From positions 1-8,579 of the forward strand of contig CAMNNG010000049.1 of NCBI GenBank assembly GCA_946545145.1: DNA of 8,579 nucleotides, in the 5' to 3' direction. The stretch is from an uncultured Bacillota bacterium. GTDB lineage: Bacteria > Bacillota > Clostridia > Peptostreptococcales > Anaerovoracaceae. A program made the translations under genes and the position numbers. The notes beneath the pieces were generated by a model, which was not told the origin of the DNA, ran no database searches, and worked only from the letters and a program-made list of their open reading frames with translations. Positions 1 to 6,199 of the stretch are shown here, in pieces. Each line of letters starts with the position of its first letter. The first letter of the stretch is position 1.

Positions 1-1347
1 GCCCTGCACCCTTATGCCGCATCCGCCTTCATAGACTTCCTCGCCCTGACCGTCGAAAATCTCGATATACGCCGGGCGTTCCCACGCCTTGCCTCTCTGC
101 GTATAGTTCGCCATGATCAGCCAGGACGTTCCTTCTTCTATCATCTGCGCGTTGTATTCACTGTTTTCCTCGTACATGCTGCCAAGTGCCAGTATCCCGC
201 TCTCTGCGCTGAAAAATTCCGCGGGATCTGCTGTGACCGAGACTACGGTGCACCCGAAATCTCTCGGCACGCTCGTCCTCAGAAAGAACGTCTTCGTCGT
301 CACCGGACCGGTCGTCCCGTCGTCCAGGACGGCGGCAGCTCTTACGACTGCAGCTCCCGGAACATTTCCTGCAAGCGAAAGCTTCATGTCAAATCCTCCG
401 GGCATGTTCGAAAGCTCGAGAAGATTCTTGTTCAGCTCCGCCAGAAAGCCTCTGTTCATCTCGCCTTTGAGAGTTATTTCTCCTTCGTACTTCTTCCCGT
501 TTCCGGCCGAAGGGTTCGATCCGTCTGTCGTATATATGATGTCAAGACCTTCATCGCTCGTAAGACCGAGCCCGATCTCCTGGGCGGAGTAAGCGCCCGC
601 AGGCTCGGAAAACGATATCTCACCGGTATATTTCGGCAAAGTCCGCATTTCGACATCCTTCCCGCAAATGCTGCATTTCATGACCTTCGAGCCGTCTTCT
701 TCGAATGTCGGTTCCTTTACGATCCTCTCTACGCCGGATGTGTTATGGGCAGTGAGCTTCGTCTTTATCGTCACTGCCTGTGCCTTCGTCCCTATCCGGC
801 CCGAGCTTACGGGGATCTCTATCCGGACATGAGGATCGGACGATCTCACATCGGATACAGACCACTTCGTTCCCTTCGATATCTTAGCCGAGTATGAGCT
901 GACATCGTTGGCGCGCTTCTTTCCTCCTGCCGTGACATCAAAGGTCACCTTGCCGGAGCCCGCTCCCGCAGCGCCAATGCTCAGTTTGTATTTCCTGACG
1001 AGGGTGATGCTGACAGTACGGGATTTTTTCGACATCCTCGCCCTTACCGTCTTCTTTCCTTTATATGCATAAGACAAGCCGGGGCGGATATCTTTGACCT
1101 TGTATATCTTCCCCTTCTTCGCCTTTTTGCGGAAGTATTTCACGTCGTTCGCTATCCGCTTACTGCCAAGGTACACATCGAAGGTCGCGCCCTTCACCAC
1201 TTTGCCGGCGCACACGCATCTGACAGTTATCGTCCTGCTCTTCGCGGCCGCGCTCTGGGGCATCACAAAACCTGCCGCTGACAGTATCATCACTGCGGCA
1301 GTGAACAGGATAAGGACATTTCGCATCGTCCGGCGCCTGGTATCCAT
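1..1347 (-). CDS. Secreted CotH-kinase-family surface protein, N-terminal part (cut by left window edge)
   Basis: Reading from ATG at 1347 gives 449 codons with no stop before the left edge. Residues 1-35 are a signal peptide: RRR near the start, a hydrophobic stretch at 11-29, and AAA before K36. Next come two homologous repeats (about 54-90 and 134-170). A module follows at about 201-238 with C225-x2-C228 and a TLPK end, resembling the H...C-x2-C...IPK modules of clostridial surface proteins. A chitobiase/hexosaminidase C-terminal-like segment contains IIYTTDGSNP (270-279). From about 370 the sequence resembles the start of CotH proteins: VSVTADPAEFF, GILALG, then WERPAYIEIFDGQG and GIRVQG at the end. 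CotH proteins include the spore-coat kinase and many exported proteins; the catalytic region lies outside this window, so activity cannot be judged. AGAGG sits 8 bases before this ATG; M8 is an alternative start. The gene begins 5 bases after the glycerate kinase stop, so translation is probably coupled. Repeat and CotH assignments are from memory of the families. Confidence 0.8.
   Translation of the reverse strand, partial: MDTRRRTMRNVLILFTAAVMILSAAGFVMPQSAAAKSRTITVRCVCAGKVVKGATFDVYLGSKRIANDVKYFRKKAKKGKIYKVKDIRPGLSYAYKGKKTVRARMSKKSRTVSITLVRKYKLSIGAAGAGSGKVTFDVTAGGKKRANDVSSYSAKISKGTKWSVSDVRSSDPHVRIEIPVSSGRIGTKAQAVTIKTKLTAHNTSGVERIVKEPTFEEDGSKVMKCSICGKDVEMRTLPKYTGEISFSEPAGAYSAQEIGLGLTSDEGLDIIYTTDGSNPSAGNGKKYEGEITLKGEMNRGFLAELNKNLLELSNMPGGFDMKLSLAGNVPGAAVVRAAAVLDDGTTGPVTTKTFFLRTSVPRDFGCTVVSVTADPAEFFSAESGILALGSMYEENSEYNAQMIEEGTSWLIMANYTQRGKAWERPAYIEIFDGQGEEVYEGGCGIRVQG
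838..948 (-). repeat. Protein-level repeat, copy 2, in the CotH-like protein
   Basis: Residues 134-170 of the CotH-like protein, aligned without gaps to residues 54-90. Shared positions include FDV (136-138), ANDV (146-149), KG (158-159) and D166/R168. The nucleotide sequences have diverged, so this is an old duplication and not a recent tandem repeat. Confidence 0.75.
1078..1188 (-). repeat. Protein-level repeat, copy 1, in the CotH-like protein
   Basis: Residues 54-90 of the CotH-like protein. They share with residues 134-170 the ungapped pattern T-F-D-V, G-x-K-R, A-N-D-V, K-G and V-x-D-[IV]-R. The spacing between copies is exactly 80 residues. It resembles small repeated modules (FDV...NDV...KG...DI) in exported proteins of anaerobic Bacillota; no function is claimed. 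Confidence 0.75.
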
Positions 1348-1352
1348 ATCAA

Positions 1353-2507
1353 TTACCTCTCTTCGGCGATCCTCCTGAACATGGCGGCCGCCGCTTCCTC
1401 ATAAAGCTCCGCGGCCCTGTCCATCGCCTCACTGACGCTCATCCCCTCTTTTATAGTCACAGTAAGCGAGCTGATCCCGCATCTGAATATCTCTTCGTAT
1501 CCGTCCCCAGTGGAGCCGGAAAGGCCGACGGCTCTTATGCCCGCCTTCTTCGCGCGCATGCCGACGCCCATCATGACCTTGCCGAACACGCTCTGGCGGT
1601 CCGTCCGTCCTTCACCGGTCACTATGAGGTCTGCGCCCTTTATCTTTTCGTCGAAGCCGACCATATCGAGGACGACTTCCACTCCTGATCTCATCTCTCC
1701 GCCAAGCAGAACTATCAGGGCAGCTCCCAGGCCTCCCGCAGCGCCCGCGCCGGGAAGCTGCGAGCAGTCCGTCCCCGTCTCTTCCAGGATCAGCCGGTCG
1801 TAGTTTTCCATGCCGCGCTCCAGTTTTTCGAGGCTCTCAGGGCCGGCGCCCTTCTGCGGTCCGAACACCATCGTCGCCCCGTCAGGTCCCGTAAGCGGAT
1901 TGGTCACATCGCACATCACGGTTATCTTCGTATCTTTCAGTCTCGGATCGAGCTTCGATCCGTCTATCTTCTCTATCTTTTCAAGGTCGGCTCCGCAGCC
2001 GGAAAGTTCTCTTCCTTCTCCGTCCAGGAACCTCATGCCAAGCGCCCTGAGGCAGCCCGTTCCGCCGTCGTTCGTAGCAGAGCCGCCGATCGCTATCGAT
2101 ATTTCTCTGCATCCGCGGTCTAACGCATCCAGGATGAGCTGGCCCGTGCCGTACGTCGAAGCCGCCAGCGGATCACGTAGCTTCTCTTCGACCAGAGTAA
2201 GTCCCGAGGCCTCGGCCATTTCTATGACGGCCGTCTTTCCGCCGGGCCCTTCGGCCGATTCCGAGTCCACGATGCAGTACTTTGCCCAGACATCTCTCAT
2301 CAGCGGGTCCTTTACATTTGCCCGCACGATCTCTCCGCGGCATGCTTCGCAGACAGCATCGACCGTTCCCTCGCCGCCGTCGGCGACGGGAATGCTGACG
2401 GTCTCACAGCTCCCGAAGACCTCATGCGCGGCCTTTTCAAGGAGCTCGGCCGTCTGCCTGCTCGTCAGGCTTCCTTTGAATGAATCGCTTGCAAATACCA
2501 GTTTCAT
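1353..2507 (-). CDS. Glycerate kinase (GarK/GlxK family)
   Basis: A complete 384-residue protein, the usual length for this family, which phosphorylates D-glycerate with ATP (GarK and GlxK make 2-phosphoglycerate) in the cytoplasm. Family motifs in order: SDSFKGSLT (7-15), VADGGEGTVDA (41-51), IAIGGSATNDGGTG (138-151), CDVTNPLTGPDGA (199-211), GAAGGLGAALI (255-265) and IVTGEGRTDRQSVFGK (295-310). It lies 19 bases after the dehydrogenase gene and 5 bases before the CotH-like gene, all leftward, so the three are very likely one operon. The pairing with a hydroxypyruvate reductase-type enzyme supports a hydroxypyruvate to D-glycerate to phosphoglycerate route. No good Shine-Dalgarno is seen before ATG at 2507. 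A 5-bp dyad (CGGAT/ATCCG, 8-base loop, 2516-2533) overlaps the upstream stop, so initiation may depend on translation of the upstream gene. Confidence 0.95.
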   Translation of the reverse strand: MKLVFASDSFKGSLTSRQTAELLEKAAHEVFGSCETVSIPVADGGEGTVDAVCEACRGEIVRANVKDPLMRDVWAKYCIVDSESAEGPGGKTAVIEMAEASGLTLVEEKLRDPLAASTYGTGQLILDALDRGCREISIAIGGSATNDGGTGCLRALGMRFLDGEGRELSGCGADLEKIEKIDGSKLDPRLKDTKITVMCDVTNPLTGPDGATMVFGPQKGAGPESLEKLERGMENYDRLILEETGTDCSQLPGAGAAGGLGAALIVLLGGEMRSGVEVVLDMVGFDEKIKGADLIVTGEGRTDRQSVFGKVMMGVGMRAKKAGIRAVGLSGSTGDGYEEIFRCGISSLTVTIKEGMSVSEAMDRAAELYEEAAAAMFRRIAEER

Positions 2508-2526
2508 CTATCTATCGGATCTTGAC

Positions 2527-3501
2527 CTATCCGTTCACGACGTTGATCGGGCTTCCTTCCATCCAGCTCTTTATATTCTCAGCTGTGATGGCCATGATGC
2601 GCTCCCTTGCCTCTTTCGCCGCCCATGAGATGTGCGGCGTTATCAGGCAGTTCTTCGCGCCGAGCAGAGGATTATCCTCCCTGATCGGCTCCGTCCTGAC
2701 CACATCGAGGCCGGCTGCATATACCTTGCCGCTTTCGAGAGCGTCGGCAAGATCCTGCTCGACCACGAGCTGACCGCGGCTGTTGTTGATCAGTATCACG
2801 CCGTCCTTCATCTTCGCTATAGTATCCTTATTGATGATGCCTTCCGTATCCGGGAAGAGCGGGCAGTGCAGGAAGATAACGTCCGAAGAAGCAAGCAGAT
2901 CGTCCAGCGAGACATATTCCGCCACCCACGATCCTGCCTCATCCGGCCTGCTGTCGAAGGCCAGCACTCTCATGCCGAGCGCGCCGAGTATCTCGGCCGT
3001 CCTCTTTCCTATCCTTCCAAGACCTATTATGCCTGCCGTCTTTCCGTGAAGCTCTATCAGCGGCGTGTCCCAGAAGCACCAGTCGGGATCCGTGTTCCAT
3101 CGCCCCTCGGCGACGGCCCTTGCATGGTGGCCGTACTGCGAGCATATCTCAAGCAGAAGTCCGACGGCGTACTGGCTTACTATATTCGTGCCGTACACCG
3201 GGATGTTCATAACGGTGATGCCCTTCTTTTTCGCGTATTCGACATCGACGATATTGTAGCCTGTAGCCAGCACAGTTATCGCCTTGATGTTCGGGCATCT
3301 GTCCATGGTCTCTTTGCTTACCGGAGTCTTGTTCAGGATGACTATGTCCGCATCGCCTATCCTCTCGGCGATGAGATCCGACTCCTCATACGACGTTCTG
3401 TCATACACCGTAAGATCTCCGAGCGCCTCCACCGGCGCCCAGCTCAGGTCGCCGGGATTCTCTCTGTATCCGTCCAGTACAACTATTTTGTATCTGCTCA
3501 T
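2527..3501 (-). CDS. D-2-hydroxyacid dehydrogenase, glycerate dehydrogenase/hydroxypyruvate reductase type
   Basis: A 324-residue NAD(H)-dependent dehydrogenase of the D-isomer-specific 2-hydroxyacid family. The Rossmann motif GLGRIG is at 160-165, followed by D183, the acidic residue that favours NAD(H). The catalytic triad is visible: R242 (NNSRGQ), E271 (RTEP) and H290 (TPHISWAA). The N-terminus (KIVVLDGYRENPGDLSW) and the long TPHISWAAKEAR segment fit the HprA/glycerate dehydrogenase branch, which interconverts hydroxypyruvate and D-glycerate. Exact substrate is not fixed by sequence; glyoxylate or another 2-keto acid is possible. ATG at 3501 is chosen because GGAG lies 7 bases before it and the N-terminus then matches the family. 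An in-frame ATG at 3522 (seven more residues, with AGGA 6 bases upstream) is a real alternative. First gene of the leftward operon, followed by glycerate kinase. Confidence 0.92.
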   Translation of the reverse strand: MSRYKIVVLDGYRENPGDLSWAPVEALGDLTVYDRTSYEESDLIAERIGDADIVILNKTPVSKETMDRCPNIKAITVLATGYNIVDVEYAKKKGITVMNIPVYGTNIVSQYAVGLLLEICSQYGHHARAVAEGRWNTDPDWCFWDTPLIELHGKTAGIIGLGRIGKRTAEILGALGMRVLAFDSRPDEAGSWVAEYVSLDDLLASSDVIFLHCPLFPDTEGIINKDTIAKMKDGVILINNSRGQLVVEQDLADALESGKVYAAGLDVVRTEPIREDNPLLGAKNCLITPHISWAAKEARERIMAITAENIKSWMEGSPINVVNG

Positions 3502-3548
3502 TTTCTTTCTCCGCTGCGTCATGATATTTCCTGTTTCAGTATATTCTG

Positions 3549-3554
3549 ATTATA
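3549..3554 (-). promoter_or_regulatory. Candidate -10 box for the leftward glycerate operon
   Basis: The minus strand reads TATAAT here, 27 bases before the outer ATG (3522) and 47 before the preferred ATG (3501). The hexamer 17 bases upstream is TAGTAC, a poor -35, so an activator may be needed. A short dyad, GCGA-AA-TCGC (3557-3566), lies inside the -35/-10 spacer and could be a protein site. Confidence 0.5.
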
Positions 3555-3579
3555 TAGCGAAATCGCCAAAAGTACTATC

Positions 3580-3601
3580 GATATTATTTTTTTATAATAT
3601 C
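3580..3601. promoter_or_regulatory. Perfect 8-bp inverted repeat in the divergent control region
   Basis: GATATTAT (3580-3587) and ATAATATC (3594-3601) are perfect complements around six T bases. The dyad covers the candidate rightward -10 box, so a protein bound here could block or modulate the kinase promoter and influence the leftward one. An all-A/T transcribed hairpin is a weaker reading. Confidence 0.45.
3593..3598 (+). promoter_or_regulatory. Candidate -10 box for the sensor kinase gene
   Basis: Perfect TATAAT on the plus strand. Transcription would start near 3605 and give a leader of roughly 57 bases before ATG 3662. No -35 resembling TTGACA lies 16-18 bases upstream. The box is part of the right arm of the inverted repeat. 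Confidence 0.5.
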
Positions 3602-3661
3602 CCATTCATATTAATGTGTTACTATTAGTTGAACGAATGGTATTTACGAAAGGTCAACGCT

Positions 3662-5245
3662 ATGAAGAAGAATATGTCGCTTCCCGCGAGATTTTTTATT
3701 TCATATATGATAATCATCGCTCTGATACTCGGCGCTGTCGGCATGACGATATTCGCCGTGCACATGCACTCGATATCCGTCATAACAGACAACTCCATCA
3801 GAGACATGGCTACCGTAGTGACGAACGAGCCCGGCGTAAGGCAGGCATTCAAGGACAAAAAAGTGTCTCCCGAAACGATGCTGTTTCTGGACAAGCTCGT
3901 AAGAAGCGAGCAGACTATCGACTACATCACCCTCGCCCTTCCTGACGGGATCAGGCTCTACCACCCCGACCATGAGCTGATCGGAAAGCACTTTGTCGGT
4001 GGAGATGAAGTAAGAGCTGTGAACGGCGAGAGCGGCTACATCGTCGACGGGACCGGCACCAGAGCCGATCAGAGGCGCCACTTCACGAGCATGAAGGACG
4101 AAGACGGCACGGTCCTCGGCTTTGTCATGGTCAGCAGAGAATCCGTCGACATCGCTCAGATGAGGCGGAATCAGGCTCTTATGATCCTTTTGATATTCAT
4201 CGCTTCCACGATACTGGCAGGCATCCTCGCTTTCTTCGCCGGACGCAGGATCAGGCTCCAGCTTCTCGGCTACGAGCCCTATGAGATCGCAAGGATGTTC
4301 ACACAGCGGGAAGGCATCCTCGACGAGCTTGAAGAAGGTCTCCTGCTCGTTAATGAAGACAGCCGCTGCGAGTACGTCAACAAAACTGCATCGCAGATGC
4401 TTTCGCGAGGCGGAGCCGATCAGACTGTGGATTTCGTAAGCGAACACATCGCCCCCCTCCGCTCCGGCCGGGAGGTAGTTTCCGCGCAGACAGTAAGGTC
4501 GGGCGACAATACGTTCCTTATCGACATCATCCCTCTGATCGACAAAGGCGTTTTCCTGGGCGACCTCGTCGTCCTCAGAGACAAGACGGAAGCAACGAAG
4601 ATGGCTGCCCAGCTGACAGGTATCGACCAGATCATATCCGCCCTCAGAGCTTCGACCCACGAGACGAAGAACAAGATGCACGTCATCCTGGGCCTGCTGC
4701 AGCTCGGCGAATCCGAAAAGGCGATCGAATATATACAGTCCTCAGCGGAGAACGACTCCGAAGCGGACACCATCCGCCAGTGCATCATGAACGATACCCT
4801 CGCCGCCCTCCTCATCGGAAAGAGGAGCCGCGCCCGCGAGCTCAATATCGACTTCACCGTCAGAAAGGACAGCTTCGTGCCCGAGCACAGCCGCATCCTC
4901 TCCTCAGCCGACCTCGTCACGATCATCGGCAATCTTATCGAGAACTCGTTCGATGCCCTCGCCTCAGTCGAAGGCAGGCCGCGCGAGGTTGCTATGGTCG
5001 CGAAGGAAGATGAAGACGGTCTCTTCATTTCAGTAAGCGACACCGGATGCGGAATGACGGAGGAGACGATCGAAAAGATCAAAAGAGAAAGCTTTACGAC
5101 AAAGACCGAAGAAGGCCACGGCATAGGCATGGGTCTTATCAGAAAGATACTCGGCGGATATGACTCCGTCATGGACATAGAATCGGAGCCGGGAGAAGGA
5201 ACGATGATAAATATCATGATCAAGGGCGAACAGGCCTCTGTATAA
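3662..5245 (+). CDS. maeK: Sensor histidine kinase of the CitA/DcuS family (malate sensor, MaeK-like)
   Basis: A 527-residue membrane sensor kinase. TM1 is at about 11-33 and TM2 at about 172-194. They enclose an extracytoplasmic sensor of about 135 residues with LIGKHFVGG and GFVMVS segments typical of the CitA/DcuS/MalK single-Cache (PDC-type) domains that bind di- and tricarboxylates. A cytoplasmic PAS domain follows (about 215-305). The phospho-acceptor segment is THETKNKMH, with His333, then VILGLLQLGE, as in the Spo0B-like dimerisation helices of this family. The ATPase domain has the N box NLIENSFDAL (424-433), G1 DTGCGM (460-465) and G2 GHGIGMGL (485-492). ATG 3662 has AAAGG 8 bases upstream; a TTG at 3629 has no such support. 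The regulator, transporter and malic enzyme follow in the same direction, hence malate as probable ligand. The symbol rests on this context; citrate or succinate sensing is not excluded. Confidence 0.93.
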   Translation: MKKNMSLPARFFISYMIIIALILGAVGMTIFAVHMHSISVITDNSIRDMATVVTNEPGVRQAFKDKKVSPETMLFLDKLVRSEQTIDYITLALPDGIRLYHPDHELIGKHFVGGDEVRAVNGESGYIVDGTGTRADQRRHFTSMKDEDGTVLGFVMVSRESVDIAQMRRNQALMILLIFIASTILAGILAFFAGRRIRLQLLGYEPYEIARMFTQREGILDELEEGLLLVNEDSRCEYVNKTASQMLSRGGADQTVDFVSEHIAPLRSGREVVSAQTVRSGDNTFLIDIIPLIDKGVFLGDLVVLRDKTEATKMAAQLTGIDQIISALRASTHETKNKMHVILGLLQLGESEKAIEYIQSSAENDSEADTIRQCIMNDTLAALLIGKRSRARELNIDFTVRKDSFVPEHSRILSSADLVTIIGNLIENSFDALASVEGRPREVAMVAKEDEDGLFISVSDTGCGMTEETIEKIKRESFTTKTEEGHGIGMGLIRKILGGYDSVMDIESEPGEGTMINIMIKGEQASV

Positions 5246-5253
5246 CGGTCCGT

Positions 5254-5291
5254 TTTCTTTACTTTCTAAAGTATTTTTATATTTTACAATG
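5254..5291 (+). promoter_or_regulatory. Shared promoter/operator element, copy A (before regulator gene)
   Basis: This 38-base AT-rich stretch matches 6081-6118 at 31 of 38 positions without gaps. It begins with TTTCTTTACTTTCT, contains the dyad ACTTT-CT-AAAGT (5261-5272), and ends with TACAATG. TACAAT (5285-5290) is a good -10 hexamer lacking a good -35, as expected of an activator-dependent promoter. A binding site for the neighbouring response regulator is the simplest inference. An 11-base odd palindrome AACGGTCCGTT (5244-5254) abuts it on the left, over the kinase stop codon. Confidence 0.6.
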
Positions 5292-5347
5292 GTTTTATCT
5301 CTTTAATGAAGATGATAGTGTGTGAACATCTATGAGCAGTACAGAAG

Positions 5348-5353
5348 AAGGAG
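5348..5353 (+). promoter_or_regulatory. Widely spaced ribosome binding site of the regulator gene
   Basis: AAGGAG is a strong Shine-Dalgarno but stands 12 bases before ATG 5366, longer than the usual 5-9. No other in-frame start fits it better, and the receiver domain begins directly at MIKAIIVEDD, so ATG 5366 stands. The wide spacing may lower translation. Confidence 0.6.
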
Positions 5354-5365
5354 CGCAAAGATATA

Positions 5366-6058
5366 ATGATCAAAGCGATAATAGTCGAAGATGATCCTAT
5401 GGTTTCATTCATCAATACGAACTACCTTGGAAAAATGCCGGGAGTCATCAACGCAGGCGTGTTCGCCAATGCGGCAGACGCCCTTGCTTTTCTTGAAAAG
5501 AAAAAGATCGACCTCATCATCCTCGACATGTATCTTCCCGATATGAGCGGGCTCGACCTTCTCAGAAAGCTCCGCTCCAGGGGCGATGACACAGAAGTCA
5601 TCATGGTGACCGCTGCCAATTCGCTTACTGTGATAAACAGCGCGCTCAGCCTCGGAGTCCTCGACTATCTCGTAAAACCCTTCGAATTCGACAGATTCGC
5701 TCAGGCGATATCGAAATACCTGGCCAAGCACGAAAAAGACGCGCAGACCGAAACTCTTTCGCAGGAAGAGATAGACCGCCTGCTCGGCGCGGCAGAAGCA
5801 GGCCCCTCTTTGGAGCCGGTCCAAAAGCCGCAGGAAAAAGGCATACAGAGCGCCACTCTGGAAGGCCTGCTCGAGCATATCCCGGGTGCGGGAGAAGAGC
5901 CGGTCAGCTGCGAGCTGCTTTCCGAAAAAGCCGGACTTTCAAAGGTCACGATCAGGCGCTACATGAACTACCTCATCGAAAACGACAGAGCTGAGAGCAT
6001 AGTCGACTATCAGACCGGCGGAAGGCCCAGGATCACTTACAGACTCAAGGGCGAGTGA
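5366..6058 (+). CDS. maeR: Response regulator of the CitB/DcuR family (MaeR-like)
   Basis: A 230-residue two-component regulator and the natural partner of the kinase 120 bases upstream. The receiver domain (about 1-120) has the acidic pocket E8/D9/D10, phospho-acceptor D54 (LILD-type, IILDMYLPDMSG), T82 and K104 (VKPF). A linker of roughly 45 residues contains LSQEEIDRLL (131-140). The C-terminal DNA-binding region (about 165-228) has a helix-turn-helix with SEKAGLSKVTIRRYMNYL (186-203) followed by a wing ending in TGGRPRITYRL, the arrangement of the CitB/DcuR/MalR regulators. It probably activates the transporter and malic enzyme genes, and perhaps its own gene, through the matching elements at 5254-5291 and 6081-6118. 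The separate element before the gene suggests that it can be transcribed apart from the kinase. The symbol is assigned by gene order. Confidence 0.93.
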   Translation: MIKAIIVEDDPMVSFINTNYLGKMPGVINAGVFANAADALAFLEKKKIDLIILDMYLPDMSGLDLLRKLRSRGDDTEVIMVTAANSLTVINSALSLGVLDYLVKPFEFDRFAQAISKYLAKHEKDAQTETLSQEEIDRLLGAAEAGPSLEPVQKPQEKGIQSATLEGLLEHIPGAGEEPVSCELLSEKAGLSKVTIRRYMNYLIENDRAESIVDYQTGGRPRITYRLKGE

Positions 6059-6080
6059 GCCGGTGCAAATCTCTCTCCGC

Positions 6081-6118
6081 TTTCTTTACTTTCTTAAGTT
6101 ATTTTAAAAGTTGCAATG
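6081..6118 (+). promoter_or_regulatory. Shared promoter/operator element, copy B (before transporter gene)
   Basis: Second copy of the 38-base element (31/38 identical to 5254-5291, no gaps). It has TTTCTTTACTTTCT (6081-6094), the dyad ACTT-TCTT-AAGT (6088-6099) and CAATG at the end. TGCAAT (6112-6117) is the equivalent -10 hexamer. Transcription would start near 6124 and give a leader of about 75 bases. The repeat before two genes of one regulon argues for a common activator. Confidence 0.6.
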
Positions 6119-6132
6119 ATTCCAACTGAAAA

Positions 6133-6162
6133 AATAAGGTGCTACCATCGGAGCATCTTATT
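6133..6162 (+). terminator. Hairpin with T-rich tail in the transporter leader (terminator, attenuator or 5' stabiliser)
   Basis: AATAAGGTGCT (6133-6143) pairs with AGCATCTTATT (6152-6162): eleven pairs including one G-U, and CC/GG inside the loop can add two more. CTTTTATTTCTT follows, and the A-rich sequence before the stem could extend the pairing. This has the form of an intrinsic terminator, although the stem is only modestly GC-rich. It lies after the candidate transporter promoter and before the ribosome binding site, so it could end read-through from the regulator gene, attenuate, or form a 5' stem-loop on the transporter mRNA. Folding energy was not computed. Confidence 0.5.
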
Positions 6163-6199
6163 CTTTTATTTCTTAGAAGTAGTTTTGAAAGGAGTCATT

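Noticed and set aside
1510..2628. Long plus-strand open frames opposite glycerate kinase
   Set aside because: Antisense shadows of a clear, full-length enzyme gene; serine/proline-rich translations without recognisable domains.
3629..3661. Longer kinase reading frame from TTG at 3629
   Set aside because: It adds eleven residues with no ribosome binding site, while ATG 3662 has AAAGG 8 bases upstream and starts directly before the membrane segment.
3701..4681. Long minus-strand open frame opposite the sensor kinase
   Set aside because: It lies wholly inside the kinase gene on the other strand and its translation has no family features.
5332..5394. Short leader frame from ATG 5332 overlapping the regulator start
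   Set aside because: About twenty codons without a ribosome binding site; likely chance in the leader.
6116..6199. Longer transporter reading frame from ATG 6116
   Set aside because: The extension runs through the promoter element and hairpin leader; ATG 6200 has a consensus AAAGGAG and a family-like N-terminus.
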